Positions 43,389 through 55,487 of a DNA stretch of 64,000 nucleotides are shown here, piece by piece (position 1 is the first letter of the stretch; each line of letters starts with the position of its first letter). This DNA is from Tetraselmis striata (Eukaryota > Chlorophyta > Chlorodendrophyceae > Chlorodendrales > Chlorodendraceae), in the NCBI GenBank assembly GCA_006384855.1, contig VCJN01002096.1:62001-126000 (forward strand). The letters are read 5' to 3'. The notes under the pieces were generated by a model. The model saw only the letters and a program-made list of their open reading frames with translations, was not told where the DNA came from and ran no database searches. Position numbers and translations under genes: made by a program.

Positions 43389-46215
43389 AATGTTCTAAAC
43401 GTGCTTACGGGGTTTCTTAACGACTCTAACTGTCCTAGTGCGACCCGTACGGTCTATTAATGGTTTTATCCAGTTAGGAACTGGTACCATCGGGTTTTTA
43501 GTACGGGCTGCCCCATTGCCCGCGAGCCATGCGCTCCCGGCCGGGGAGCTAGTAAGGACAGCCACCAAGAGCTCGTCTGCCATCTTCCAGCTCGCTGCCT
43601 TCGGCAGTGGCTTCGCGTACTTGTGTGCGCGAGGGTCACCGAGGATGAACAAGTCCGCACCGAGGTTCATCCACCCGGTAGCGAGTCGTCGTGCCGCGCA
43701 CATGCGTTACAACATCAGGCAGCGACAGACAGCCCCTCGGTAATGCGGTTTAACATTTTAACCTACTCGTACGCCCGAGGTCATTTTCCGTTTTTGCCAT
43801 GGCTTTGCAGCTGGGACGTTTTCGGGTAGCGATGCGTACAACAAGGAATTGGAGCTGGGGGGTCCCCGTTGGGGGGTTTAAACCGCAACACCCGAAGCCG
43901 AGTCGCGGTACATGCCTTCGGGGCTCCCGTTGTGGAGCATTCTCTCGCAGTAGTCAACTCTTGAGGTTAGATTAGGTTAGGTGGACGCGCTCGGCACCAT
44001 TGCCGCTGCTCGTCACGGTTGTCAACGACGACAATTACGCCTACCGCAACAAATCGGCGCAGACGAAGGAGGACGTCCATGTCGTTTGGGCGACCATTTG
44101 TTGTCCCGCAAAGACACTACTTCAACCCGGTTCGCGTATCCTCGCAGCAGGGTGACGTGGCATCAACGTCGATATACGTTGTGGTTTTCCATAACTACTC
44201 GCGTAATTGGTCCGTTACGAGGGTGACGCCGCTCATGCGTTGCCCCGGTGTTTTGAGAGGGCTCGTTGCCCTCGCCCTTATCATGCTCCAGCAACGTTTG
44301 AAGTGGTCGCAGTGGGAAGCGTTTGTGCGACTCATCCCAACGCGTCTCCGACGCCTCCTAATGCAACGTCGTCGTCACATGGACCACGACAATATGCAGC
44401 TTTATCACCGGGGGGCAGCTTTATCACCTGGCGTGCCTGACGTCTCGTGGTGTACGTAACTACCCCTGGCCGATTCTAGGTTTGGAACCTCGGCGACCGT
44501 TACTGGTGCATCAGCACCGGCCGCTTCGCCGTCACCCTCGCCCCGACATCATTGGCATCGTTACGGGCCGGCACATGCCATAGGCTACAAGGGCCTCTAC
44601 GCCGGTCCACCCGCTCTCGACGACGTCACGGCGTCTCATCTGTGACAACACGAGCTGCCCGCCGGGGGACAGCTCCGCCACATAATGCGACTTGTGCATT
44701 TCGTGGCGTCATCCTAAACCTGCGCCTTGTGCAACCCGTCCCAACGTGTCTCCGACGCCTCCTACTACAACGTCGTCGTCACACGGACCACAACATCCTG
44801 CAGCTACCCGCCGGGGGGGGCATCTCTATCACCTGGCGTGCCTGACGTCTCGTGGAGTACGTGACTACCCCTGGCCGACTCTGGGTTTGGAGCCTCGGCG
44901 ACCGTCGCTGGTGCAGCAGCAGCGCTTGTCTCGTCGTCACCCTCGCCCCGACATCATTGGCATCGTTACGGGCCGGCATAGGCTACAAGGGCCTCTACGC
45001 CGGCCAACTCGCTCCCGACGTCACGACGTCTCATCTGTGACAACACGAGCTGCTCGCCGGGGGACAGCTCCGCCACCTAACGCGAATTGTGCATTTCGTA
45101 GCGTCATCCTGAGCCTACGCCTTGTGGGGTGGTCAGCAGCCGTCGCTGGTGTAACATCGGCGGCCGACTCACCGCTCTCCGCGGCACACCTAAGAGCCGA
45201 TGCGACACGACCACACAGGGTGCCACGCTACCGCGCCCCTCAGCGCCGTACGTTTCACTCGCCGCCCTTCGCGCGAGGGGATGAAACAACCACCGCTGGT
45301 GATGGCAGCGGCCTAACATCGCTGCCATCGCGCGTTGTTGCGTGTCCACCCCTCGTAACGTGCATCGCCAGTACAGTTGCAGAGTAACCATCGCGTCGTG
45401 TACATCGTACCAATACTTCACTTGGCTGTATGCGGCGCGCTGGCGCGCTCGTGCGCGCAGCTATACTTGTCCTACTTGTGTCTGTGCAACTGCTTTGCTG
45501 GGCGCTCGTCGCCAACTTGGCCACTTCTACCCCTGCTTCTACTGGCATGCAATTCCGGCTCGTGCCGCACGACACCACGGCGCGCGGCAAATGCTGTATG
45601 GCGCCGTCGGGAGACGGCACCTTAATTCCGCGACACGTCCGGCCTATGTTGCGCCGGCGTCATCATCTCCCGTCCGCGTGTGTTATGCGCGTGCGCCTCG
45701 ATCGAGTTTTAACCTCTCGGCGCGAGCCCCCTTCTACAACTCAAGACATCTTCCGCCTTCCTCTGGTCGGCACGCCTGCCAACTGCCCACGCTCGCAGTC
45801 GTAAACGAACCGCGTGTAAACTGGCAAAACCAGACTCGATTGCATGTTGAAATGTTATAAACGTGTTAATCGGGTTTCCTAACGACTTTAACTCTCCTAG
45901 TGCGACCCGTACGGTTTGTTAGTGGTTTTAACCAGTTATGAACTAGTACCATCGGATTTTTAATACGGGCTGCCCCATCGCCCGCGAGCCCTGCGCTCCC
46001 GGCCGGGGAGCTACTAAGGATAGCCACCAGCAGCTCGTCTGCCATCTTCCAGCACGCTGCCTTCGGCAGCGCCCTCCCGTTTTCCGCCTTCGCCCTGCGG
46101 GCTCCTCCTCCGACATTCCCTCCCCTTTCGCTGAACCTTTCTTGCCATATAATGGCGCTTTTCAGTGTAAAACGGCCTCCGCACCCTTTTTGGCAGAACT
46201 CAGCTCGATTGCATG
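43389..46215 (+). mobile_element. PAT-like element with split direct repeats and internal tandem duplication
   Basis: A1 (43389-43616) and A2 (45850-46076) are about 227 bp and roughly 88 percent identical (ACGACTCTAACTGTCCTAGT..., CTCCCGGCCGGGGAGCTA, CTGCCATCTTCCAG). Short B repeats flank A2: GGCAAAACCAGACTCGATTG at about 45821 and GGCAGAACTCAGCTCGATTG at about 46188. This is the A1-...-B1-A2-B2 plan of PAT/DIRS elements. The interior (44338-45127) is a 405-bp tandem duplication of Ser/Thr/Arg-rich open sequence. I recognised no RT, RNase H or recombinase in it, so it may be a non-autonomous derivative. Confidence 0.65.
44338..45127 (+). repeat. Tandem duplication, ~405-bp unit
   Basis: CGTGCCTGACGTCTCGTGG begins units at 44432 and 44837. 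CGTCTCCGACGCCTCCTA recurs at about 44343 and 44745. There are about two units in all, roughly 90 percent identical. Confidence 0.75.
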
Positions 46216-47393
46216 TGGAAATGTAGGATCGCGACGGCACGAGCACAGTGCCTAAACGGCCGTCGTAGAGGATATATTATTACATCAGGGCTTTCACAAA
46301 AGCGCACTACAACAGAACTAACAGCAACTATGAAAGGTTGCCAGCAAAAGAGACATAAGCCTGAAACCAAGGTCGAGCAGGAGGACAGGGAGCCAAGAAC
46401 CAAGAAGGAGCCAAGGGAACCACGAAGTCACTTAGCTGCCAGGAACTTAGGGAACCCCCGCCCCGGGGTAGAGGATTTCACAGGGTAAGGATTTGTAAGG
46501 GATTCGTCGTAGAGGATTTGTAAGGGTTTCATAGCTGCCAGTCCTGTCCCGGCCGGGCGGGCCGCCGGGGGCGTGAAAAAAAAACGAGCACAGTGACCAC
46601 GACATGCTACCGTACCGTACCGGACTTCAAAATTTCGCCCCGGGACATGCTATGGGACTTCGTATCGCATGTGATGATGACGCGGAGGCGCGGCGCATCA
46701 GCAGCGATGTCGGGGCCGCGGGCCGAGTTGTCGCCAGACCGGCGCCTCCACCAACTGGGCCGAGCGGGCTACCGAGCCGGCCAGTAGCGGAGCACGTCGT
46801 GATTTTTGGTCACGATGAGGGCTGTTATCGTCTGGTCCGACAAGGCGGTGCGTATTTGAGCTGCCCTCCGGCTGAGCGGGACGGGCGGTGGCATCGCCGC
46901 GTCCCCCCAACTGACACCGTCAGCTGGGCAGCTCAACCCGATCGGACGCACGGTCACACTGCACGGTCGTTGCGCAGCGTCGGGCACACAACGCGTGTTC
47001 CAGTCGCGGCAAGCTCTGCTGGATCGGGACGGCTGTATCGCTTCGTGCCCGGCTGACCTGGTTGAGGGCATCTTAACAACTCTCCGCACATCCATGCACC
47101 CCTCTCGGTGTCCATCCTTACCATATGAACCATCGAGCGGGCTATCAGTCACCGAGGCACTGTCGCATGTAGAGCCCCCCTTTCGTTGTCCCATAGCGAC
47201 GAGTCCTTTTTTCCTCCTCTCCTCTGATACCCCGTGCCCGCACACAACCGCCCTCGGCCCACCTTTGTGGTGCGCAATATGCATATCTGCCTTTGCATAC
47301 CTAGCCGCCTTGCGTAGGGTCGCCTCATGGCCTTCACCTCCCTGCCCTGGTGCACCTGTCGCAGCGTCTGGCCGCTTTTGCCGCCACCGTCAG
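46216..47393. other. Region upstream of IFT122
   Basis: It contains the 32-bp repeat shared with 6551-6582 (46282-46313) and a doubled GTAGAGGATTTxxxAGGG phrase near 46468-46530. Long frames (46604-47056, 46995-47456) show no domain. A short first exon of IFT122 with its ATG may hide here. Confidence 0.35.
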
Positions 47394-50300
47394 CTGACTC
47401 GCGTATGGGATAAACCCGTGTGGCGGGTGAGTGGGGGAGTATGGAGCTGGGTCTAAGGCGAGAGGGTGGGTTATCACCAGCTCGGAGCATGCCATGGGCT
47501 GGGCGTCAGTAGGAACATGCCTAGCTGCCTGGCAGGCGAATGACCTGACTGCTCGTTGCTTGCTCGCAGCCTGAGAGGGACGGCGTCCGCCCAGTCTGCT
47601 ATGACATTGCTTTCAAGCCAGGTAGGCAGCCGTATCCGCTTTGCGAGAGGAGGCGTCTGCATCAGGCGCGAGTGCCCCTGGTGCATCGGCCTAGCGTGTG
47701 GCGGCTGAGTGGGGTTGTGGCCGCTTGCAGATGGCACGCAGCTGGTTGCGGGTGTTGGCAATCGTGTGCTGGTCTATGATGCCACAGATGGCGATTTGCT
47801 CCACACACTACGTGGCCACAAGGTTTGCGAGTTGTCATGAGCGTGTTGGCCGTTAACCGTTTGGCGCTCAGGCTTCCCAGGCCTGCCCAGGCCAGCGTGC
47901 TCACTCCATGGAGCTGTGTCTGCGGCCCTGCAGGACACCGTATACTGCGTTGCGTACTCCAGGGATGGCAAGCGCTTCGCCAGCGGAGGCGCTGACAAGA
48001 CAATCATCATCTGGACGTCCAAGGCAGAGGGTATCCTGAAGTACAGCCACAATGACAGCATCTTGTCCCTCTCATACAACCCCGTCACTCAGCAGCTGTC
48101 GTCCGTAACTGCCTCGGACTTTGGGCTGTGGTCCCCGGAGCAGAAGAGCGTCGCCAAGCACAAGGTCACCTCATGCGCATGATCGGCTTAGCGTGCATGC
48201 CCACGCCCGCACCTGTCCGTGCAGGGCGGCGCTCCTGACGCTGGCTGCCATCCTGTCCCTCCCCCCGCACAGGTGAGCTCCAAGGTGCTGAGCCAGGCTT
48301 GGACGTCAGACGGGCAGTACCTCGCGCTGGGCCAGTTCAATGGCCACATCTCCATCCGGGACAAGGCTGGCGTGGAGAAAGTCTTGATCGAGCGCACGTG
48401 TGTACCCATCCCAATCCCACCCTGATACCCCCACGCGAACCCACCTCAGCCTGCTGTCGAAGCTCAGATGCGCATCGCATACCTGCTGCCTTGCGGAGCA
48501 ACTGGGCGCATGGGAGATCGCTTAAATGGAGAAATACCATGCCTGTGGGCTGGGGGAGGCCCGCGGCTGACGTGTGAGCGCATGTCCTACTGTTTGGTGG
48601 TGCGACAGAGCGCCGATCTGGACGATCGCCTGGAACCCCTCTCCTGATGAGCCGTACGACGTGCTGGCTGTGGGAAGCTGGGATGGAATGCTGTCGTACT
48701 ATCAGCTCAGCGGCGTCCAGATCGGCAAGGACAAGGAGCTGGGATATGACCCTTGCACGCTGTCCTTCTTCAGCAACGGGGAGTACCTGTGCATGGGAGG
48801 ATCTGATCGCAAGGTGGGCGTCACCAAGACATTGTGATGTTGATTCTGACAGCGCATGTTTTACACTGTTTGGAATAGTGGCAGCAGGGCCGAAGTCGTG
48901 GTATGTGTGCCGGATGATGACCAGGCTGTGCCGCCCCGATGTTCAGGTTGCGCTCTGTACAAAGGAGGGCACCCGACTGACCACCATTGCCGAGCGCGAA
49001 AACTGGGTGTGGTGCGGCTGTCCAAGGCCAAAGCAAAACTTCATTGCCGTCGGCTGCGAGGATGGCACGATTGCCATGTACCAGCTCATCTTCTCCACTG
49101 TGCACGGCCTGTACCAGGATCGGTATGCCTACAGGTGCGGCAGGCTCAATCTACTCCTGCATTCCTGCGTTCGTTGCTCGACCCGCAAGCCAGTCCAGGC
49201 GCATGCCACGCGCCCTCATGTGCATCTATGCTCTTGCAGAGACTTCATGACGGATGTCATCATCCAGCATCTCATCACTGAGCAGAAGGTGCGCATCAAA
49301 TGCCGTGACTACGTGAAAAAGATTGCGGTGTACAAGGTAAGCGCCATTGCGGCCGCCCTGACACTATATGTGCCGCTTGCCAGGTGCCAATTCCGGTGCC
49401 ATTGACTGGAAATGATAGGGCCCACATTGACCCATGATTTGCGGTGGGCTTTCTGCCGGTTGCAGGACCGACTGGCTGTGCAACTGCCTGATCGGGTGGT
49501 AAGTCCCCCCCCCCCCCCCCCCCGCTGCGCTGCACGCTGAGTTAAAGGCTCTGACTGTTGTCGGAAGGATAGAGGCTGGCTTCGCTAACCATATGGCCAA
49601 GATATTCTAATTTTGCAAAGAAACATTTCGGTAAACGGAGGCGATATCATTTTGTGCAAGGAGATTCAAAGTAATATCAAGGTGTTGTAGGTGTTCGTCA
49701 AGGGAGTTGCTCAAGATAAGTTTATAGTCAAGGCATACTAATATGAAAGTGATTTTTGTGGGGTTGTAGGACATTGTCCATCCATCGTTGAAAAGCGGAA
49801 GGTGCATTGGATAAACCGAATAGCATGACTACAAAATTCAAATCGACCGGATTGACACTTGAAAGTTTTTTCTGAATGTCAGAGTCCTTTATTCGTAGTT
49901 GGTGGTAGCCGAGGGCTAGATAAAGCGCTGAATATACACACGCATTGGACAATATATCTAAAAGCATGTGCGTTGGGGAAGGAAAATTCAATAAAATGTA
50001 TATTTGTTGAGTTGGTGATAGTCGATGCACGTACATAAACCACCGTTACCTTCTCTGGCAAATAGCACCGGGGCTGCTAAGGCGGAGAAGGACTCGCGAG
50101 TAAAGCCTTTATCGAGAAAGTTGCGAGGCTGTTGCTTTACTTATCCTAATTCAGCGGGGGATAGTCGGTAAGTTTTACCAGATGGTACGTTTCCGTCGGG
50201 CATGAGCGGGATTTCCATATCGAAGCCGGTTTCTGGTTGAGTGTGATAATCCTGCGTGGTTTCTAGTATGAGCGTGATGCCCTGACTGTGTTCTGCCATC

Positions 50301-53300
50301 GCTGTATGCCTTGCCCTGACAAGCGCTGCGCCCTTCGGTGCCGCACAGATTATATACGAGCTGGCCAACAACGACGCATACGACATGCACTACCGAGTGT
50401 CCACAAAAATTCAGAAGAAGCTCGAGTGCAACCTGTTGGTTGTCACCTCTCGGCACGTCATCCTGTGCCAAGAGCGCAAGCTGCAGCTGTATGCGTTTGA
50501 CGGGGTGAAGGAGCGTGAGTGGGTGCTGGATGCCATCATTCGCTACATCAAGGTCGTGGGTGGCCCAGAGGGGCGCGAGGGGCTACTGGTGGGCCTGAAG
50601 AGCGGGCAAATAATGAAGATCTTCGTGGACAACCCTTTCCCAATCAGCCTCATCAAGCACTCGGCTTCCATTCGCTGCCTCGATCTGTCCGCCTCTCGGA
50701 ACAAGCTCGCGGTGGTCGATGAAAACACCTCTGTCTTCATCTATCACTTGATCACAAAGGTGATGCTGGATCCCTTCCGCAGTCTCTTCACTCTCTTCAC
50801 ATGTGCATGGCCCTCATATGAAATACCTGCCTGCCTGCTAACGCGTACCCGGTACTCGTACTAATATCCAGGAGCTGCTCTTTGAGGAGAGGAACTGCAA
50901 TAGTGTTGCATGGAACTCCGAGTTTGAGGACATGTTTTGCTTCTCGGGCAACGGGATGTTGTCCATAAAGACTGGCGAATTCCCGCTGCACCAGCAGAAG
51001 CTGCAGGGCTTTGTTGTAGGCTTCAAGGGCTCGAAGATTTTCTGCCTGCACTACGTCTCCATGCAGACCATCGACGTGCCGCAGGGCGCCAGTCTGTACC
51101 GCTACGTTGAGAAGAAGGACTTTGAGCAGGCGTACCGCGTGGCCTGCCTGGGTGTCACAGAGAGCGACTGGCGGCTACTTGCGACTGAGGCGCTGAGTGA
51201 GATGTCACTGATCATAGCGCGGAAAGCTTTCATTCGCGTGCGGGACATGCGCTACATTGAGCTGCTGAATTCGATTGAAGCCGGCCAGAAAGCTGGCCAA
51301 AGCCAGGATATCTTTAGGGCTCAGGTGCTTACTCCCACGCCTCAACCTGTGCTTATTCCCACGCCTTAACCTACATGACAGCCCTGCGAACAAAGGCAGG
51401 GTACGTTGCTGACGTCGACTGAATCTTTTGTTGGCCAGGTGGCTGCCTATCAGGGCCGCTATCAGGACGCAGCCAAACTCTACGCCAAGGGTGGCATGAT
51501 CAAAAAGGCGATGGAGATGTTCGGTGACCTCAGACAGTTTGATGCTGCCAAGCACTGGGCGGAAGAGTATGCAAAAGTGTGTCCGGTACTCCCGGCCACC
51601 CCCACCGCCGTTATATTATCATTCATGCCGGCCGCCTGGAAATTTGGCGCGGCGACCTCAGCTTGCCGGGCCGGAAGAATTGGGCTTCCATGCCTGGGCA
51701 CAACTGCGCGAACACCAGGTATTCACAGACATCTGCGCTGTTGCGGCATGCAGGAGGCTGGGGATGCAGGCACCATGCAGGACCTCATAAACCGGCAGGC
51801 CGAGTGGAGCGAGGAGGTCAACGATTACGCGGCTGCTGCTGACATGTATCTCAAGGTCATTCACAGCCGGCACAAGCCACTGTGTCTTGAGCGTATGCAT
51901 GCGTTGTTTAAGGAACGCTCGATGGTTGGCTGACACTTCGACATGCTGATGCGGCGTGACAGGCCAAAAAGTATGAGCGAGCGGTGTCCATCATCGGCCA
52001 GAACAACTGGTTTGAGAAGCTTGTGGAGGTTGTCAGCATCCTGGAGCCCACCGACACAAAGGCGCTCCAAATGTGTGCCCAGTTTTTCCGCAAAGGAGGC
52101 CAGCATCAGTCTGCCAAGGATGTTTACATCAAGCTACAGGACCACCGGTCTTTGATCCAGTTGCTTGTGGAGCTAGGCCGCTGGGATGAGGCCTTCATGT
52201 TGCTCAAAACCCACCCCGAACTCAAGGACGAGGTGTATTTGCCGCGAGCAAAGGTATGCGCGGCCAGAAACCCTCGCGCTCGCTACTCGCCATTGGCCGC
52301 CCCGCCTTGCCCTGTTTAAACCTTCGCATTTCTGTGCAATCATGTGCACTGCCGCAGCAACAGCAGACATCCTCAAATTCCGTCTCTGCCTTCCAATGCT
52401 GTTCCGTCCGCAGTGGCTTGCCGCCAACGACAAGTTCGACGAAGCGCGCGTGGCCTACCGCGAGGCGGGGCGCCCCGACCGCGCGACCCGCATGCTGGAG
52501 CAGCTCACCCACAACTCGGTACTGCAGAACAGCTTTGCGGACGGCGCCCACTATTTCTTCCTGCTGGCTATTGAGGTTCGCCGCATCGCAGCCTGCCCAC
52601 TCGCCTCCCGCGTTACGTGTCAAGCAATCTGCTCAACCCCCCCCCCCCCCCCCCCAACACACACACACACACTTTCACATGCTGCAGGCTCTGCAAGAGG
52701 CGAAGAATCCACCACACGCGATGGCCTACGCCGAGCGCAAAGCGTTTGAGCGCTTCCAGGACTGCTATGACAAGTGCGAGATCTACTATGCATACGAGCT
52801 CATCCACCGCGCCAGCTCAGAAGCATTCACTTCCATCTTCCCAGGTACGGCGCCCCGGAGCTGTCTCGATCCAATTAGCTGGCTCTGACTGCAATTCAGC
52901 CCAGCTGCGCACGTGTGCCTCCTGACAATACGGCAATTCGACAGGGACGCTCTTCAATGCTGCACGATTCCTGCTCATGCGGCTGATGAATCGGGATGCT
53001 CCCATGGGAGTGAGCATGGTGAAGCTGGTGCACACTCTGGCGAAGCAAGCGGAGGCAATGGAGGCATTCAAGTTGGCAAGGTTTGCGTATGGCAAGCTGC
53101 AGGGGCTGAAGGTGACTCACACTCAAACACATCCGCTTCCAAACAGTTGGGCAAATACATGCATGCTGGGTGCCCACCTCATTTGTTTTTTCTCACTTTG
53201 TCCTTTCCTGCAACCAGGTGTCCCCCGAGTGGCAGAACGACATCGACCTTGCCATCATCCTCGTGCGCGCTCAGCCTTTCTCAGACCGTGATGACCTGCT

Positions 53301-54339
53301 GCCGGTCTGCTGGAGATGTGGCACCACCAATGCCATGCTAAACCCCCAGGTGAGCTGGGGCTCGTCATGCTCATGCCTAATATTGACAGGGCAGTTTTGG
53401 GGCACTCTCTCATCTTGTCGCATGTGCGCACCGTGACAGGGCGACTTTTGCTTCAACTGTGGCAATGGCTTCCACCGATCCTTCATCACGTTTGAGCACC
53501 TGCCCCTAGTAGAGTTTGAGCTGGAGGACGGCATCAGCGACTCCGAGGCCGTAGCTCTCCTGGATGAGGAGCCTGGCAAACAGCCAGTACAGAAGGCCCC
53601 GAAGCCCAAGCCGCCGCCCTCAAACGGCAACGCGGACGTGCTGCGGCTCGATGAGCTGGACGAGGACGTGGCTGAGCAGATGGAGCTCATGGAAGACCCC
53701 TGGCAGGGGCAGATGATGATCCCGAACCAGCCCATCCGTGCCAGCCGCAGCATGCTCCGGAACCTGCCTCGCTCCGAGGTGCGTGGTTTCTTCTGACTGC
53801 CGCATGGAGGCGGGTGTGAGGCTGAATGTAGATGGCGCCAAGCAGAGCGGTGTTGGTGTTCATGGATCCCAAGATTGCGGGCATGTACTTTGTGGTTAGC
53901 ATCCAAATGCGGATTGCACACGTGTGTTGGAGCCATGGCGACCGACTAAAAGGTGCCTTGGCACAATGCAGGTCCTCATTCGGACATGGCCCAACCCAAA
54001 CATTCCGCACCAGTTCTTCCGAGTCATGGATCCTGACCTCCCCATCTGCGTGGGCCCTTGCGGTACGCCAACACCTGTGTGCTTGATTGCCAGCGCCGCT
54101 GTCCCATGTGTCTGGCGTGTGAGAGCATGCTGCCTGCCAGTCAGCTCCCTGACGTGCCGCTGGTGTGCTCGGCAGGTCATTTCTACGAGCAGGATGAGTA
54201 CGAGATGGCGGCGCTGGAGAAGAACGAAGCGCCGCTGTGCCGCATGGCGCTCGATGGGCAGGGAGAAGTCGCCCCACCTTCGGACGGTGCACCTGTGGCG
54301 TGCTTTTCAGCGTACACGGAGATGGTCTCCAGAAAGTGA
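47394..54339 (+). CDS. IFT122: IFT122, intraflagellar transport complex A subunit (about 21 exons)
   Basis: Exons by homology and GT-AG sites: 47394-47426 (tentative), 47570-47621, 47731-47822, 47934-48164, 48273-48397, 48609-48813, 48947-49134, 49240-49336, 49466-49498, 50349-50759, 50872-51324, 51439-51576, 51754-51855, 51963-52253, 52414-52575, 52688-52844, 52945-53111, 53218-53349, 53440-53778, 53972-54062, 54176-54339. From 47570 they sum to 3630 nt in one frame, about 1209 aa; human IFT122 is 1241. The first half is WD40 propellers ([63 protein letters not shown]). The second half is TPR-like helices, then Cys pairs (CWRCGT...CFNCGN). IFT-A drives retrograde transport in cilia. Introns are about 100-200 nt except 49499-50348. 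The start codon was not found. Confidence 0.9.
49607..50290 (-). mobile_element. Ty3/gypsy RT fragment, antisense in an IFT122 intron
   Basis: The minus strand shows gypsy-type RT segments in order: YRLSPAEL (about 50150), [20 protein letters not shown] and [16 protein letters not shown] (50036-49728), then [20 protein letters not shown] (49807-49607). It is an internal fragment without LTRs, broken and old. It explains why intron 49499-50348 is about 850 nt when its neighbours are about 100. It lies wholly between the donor at 49499 and the acceptor before 50349. Confidence 0.8.
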
Positions 54340-54742
54340 AGCGGCAGCAGGGACCCCGGGGGGGGGGGGGGGGGGGGCAGAGGGGCAAGCGCTCCCAACA
54401 GCAGCTAGCGTCTCAGATGAGAAAATGCACACTGTTTTGTTCCGTGACGCGGCAGGCGGTGCAGCTCGGCTTGTGGCGGAGTGCACCCCAGGTTATGGCC
54501 AGGCTGGGGCATTCGGTAGCTTGCAAGAGACTCATATTTCATGCTGCGAACGCCTCCTGCCTACCAACCTGTGTGCCCCAGGGACAGCCAGCCAAATGTA
54601 TATTGCCAGCACCGCTCCCAATTTGTGGCACCACCTCGGGCACAGCCCTCATTTTTACTGCATGCCACTATCAAGGTGTGCACCCCAGGGCTTCCTGAGG
54701 AGCTAAAGAGCCTGTGCCTTTCACTCTTGAACCTCACCACAG
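54340..54742. other. IFT122 3' region with G20
   Basis: G20 (54358-54377) begins 18 bases after the IFT122 stop, followed by likely 3' UTR. No further gene is seen in this stretch. Confidence 0.4.
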
Positions 54743-54960
54743 CAGAGGCGCGACGGCGCCTGTCGTGACGCAGAGCCCCACGTACAGCGCCACATACAGA
54801 GCCAGCATGGCGAAGCACACCCATGCCTCCAGCATCTGGTCCGACGCCGCTATGACGCCCAGTAGCACCACGGCTACCAGGTGCAGCTCCGCGTTGCACT
54901 GCTACTCCAGCTTGAGCTGGCGGGAGCGCAGCCGCTGCTGCGCCGCGATGGTGGTGAATC
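54743..54960 (-). pseudogene. Possible membrane-protein exon or pseudogene fragment
   Basis: A minus-strand frame reads QQRLRSRQLKLE, a stop, then QCNAELHLVAVVLLGVIAAS, MLEAWVCFAMLALYVALYVG and LCVTTGAVAPLLW with a stop near 54743. It contains two strongly hydrophobic stretches that look like transmembrane helices, quite unlike surrounding noise. The in-frame TAG near 54905 argues for a decayed fragment or a splice boundary. I do not recognise the family. Confidence 0.35.
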
Positions 54961-55318
54961 CCGTAATGCAAAAGGCCCCAATTTCACCGATTCCGAGTTT
55001 ACGAATGGTGAAGCGGTGAACCTAGGGTGCATGACCTGAAAACCTGGAATGTTGCACATACACATTAAAAATTCATGATCGAGTAAAAAAATATGATGCG
55101 TTACATCTAAGGTGTACCTCCACCCCAAAAGTACATTTCCAGGTGCTGGTATTATGTGCATCTTTTTCTCGCTTGGATTTACCAACAACGATATGAAACT
55201 TCAAGCATTCGAATGGTAGGCGGACCCGTGAGCATGGCTTTCTAGATCACTCATCAAAACATCATTCCGACAAAACGGCGAAGTTTTATGGCATGTCAGA
55301 GATACCACCTACTCTGGT
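54961..55318. other. No gene seen
   Basis: Spacer with moderate AT content and no recognisable element. Confidence 0.35.
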
Positions 55319-55487
55319 ATGCCAGCCAGCCAACCAGCCATCCAGCCAACCAGCCACAGCCAACCAGCCAGCCAACCAACCATCCAGCCAGCCAGCCAGA
55401 CAGCCAACCAGCCAACCAACCAGCCAACCAGACAGCCAACCAGCCAGACAGCCAGCCAACCAGCCAGCCAACCAGCCAGCCAGCCAT
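55319..55487. repeat. (CCAG/CCAA) tetranucleotide satellite
   Basis: About 170 bp of mixed GCCA and ACCA units (CCAGCCAACCAGCCAGCCAA). Frames reading PTSQPANQ on one strand and GWLAGWLVG on the other are by-products of the repeat. Confidence 0.9.

Noticed and set aside
47394-54339. Another WD40-TPR IFT-A subunit (IFT121 or IFT144)
   Set aside because: Specific blocks ([45 protein letters not shown]) are those of IFT122.
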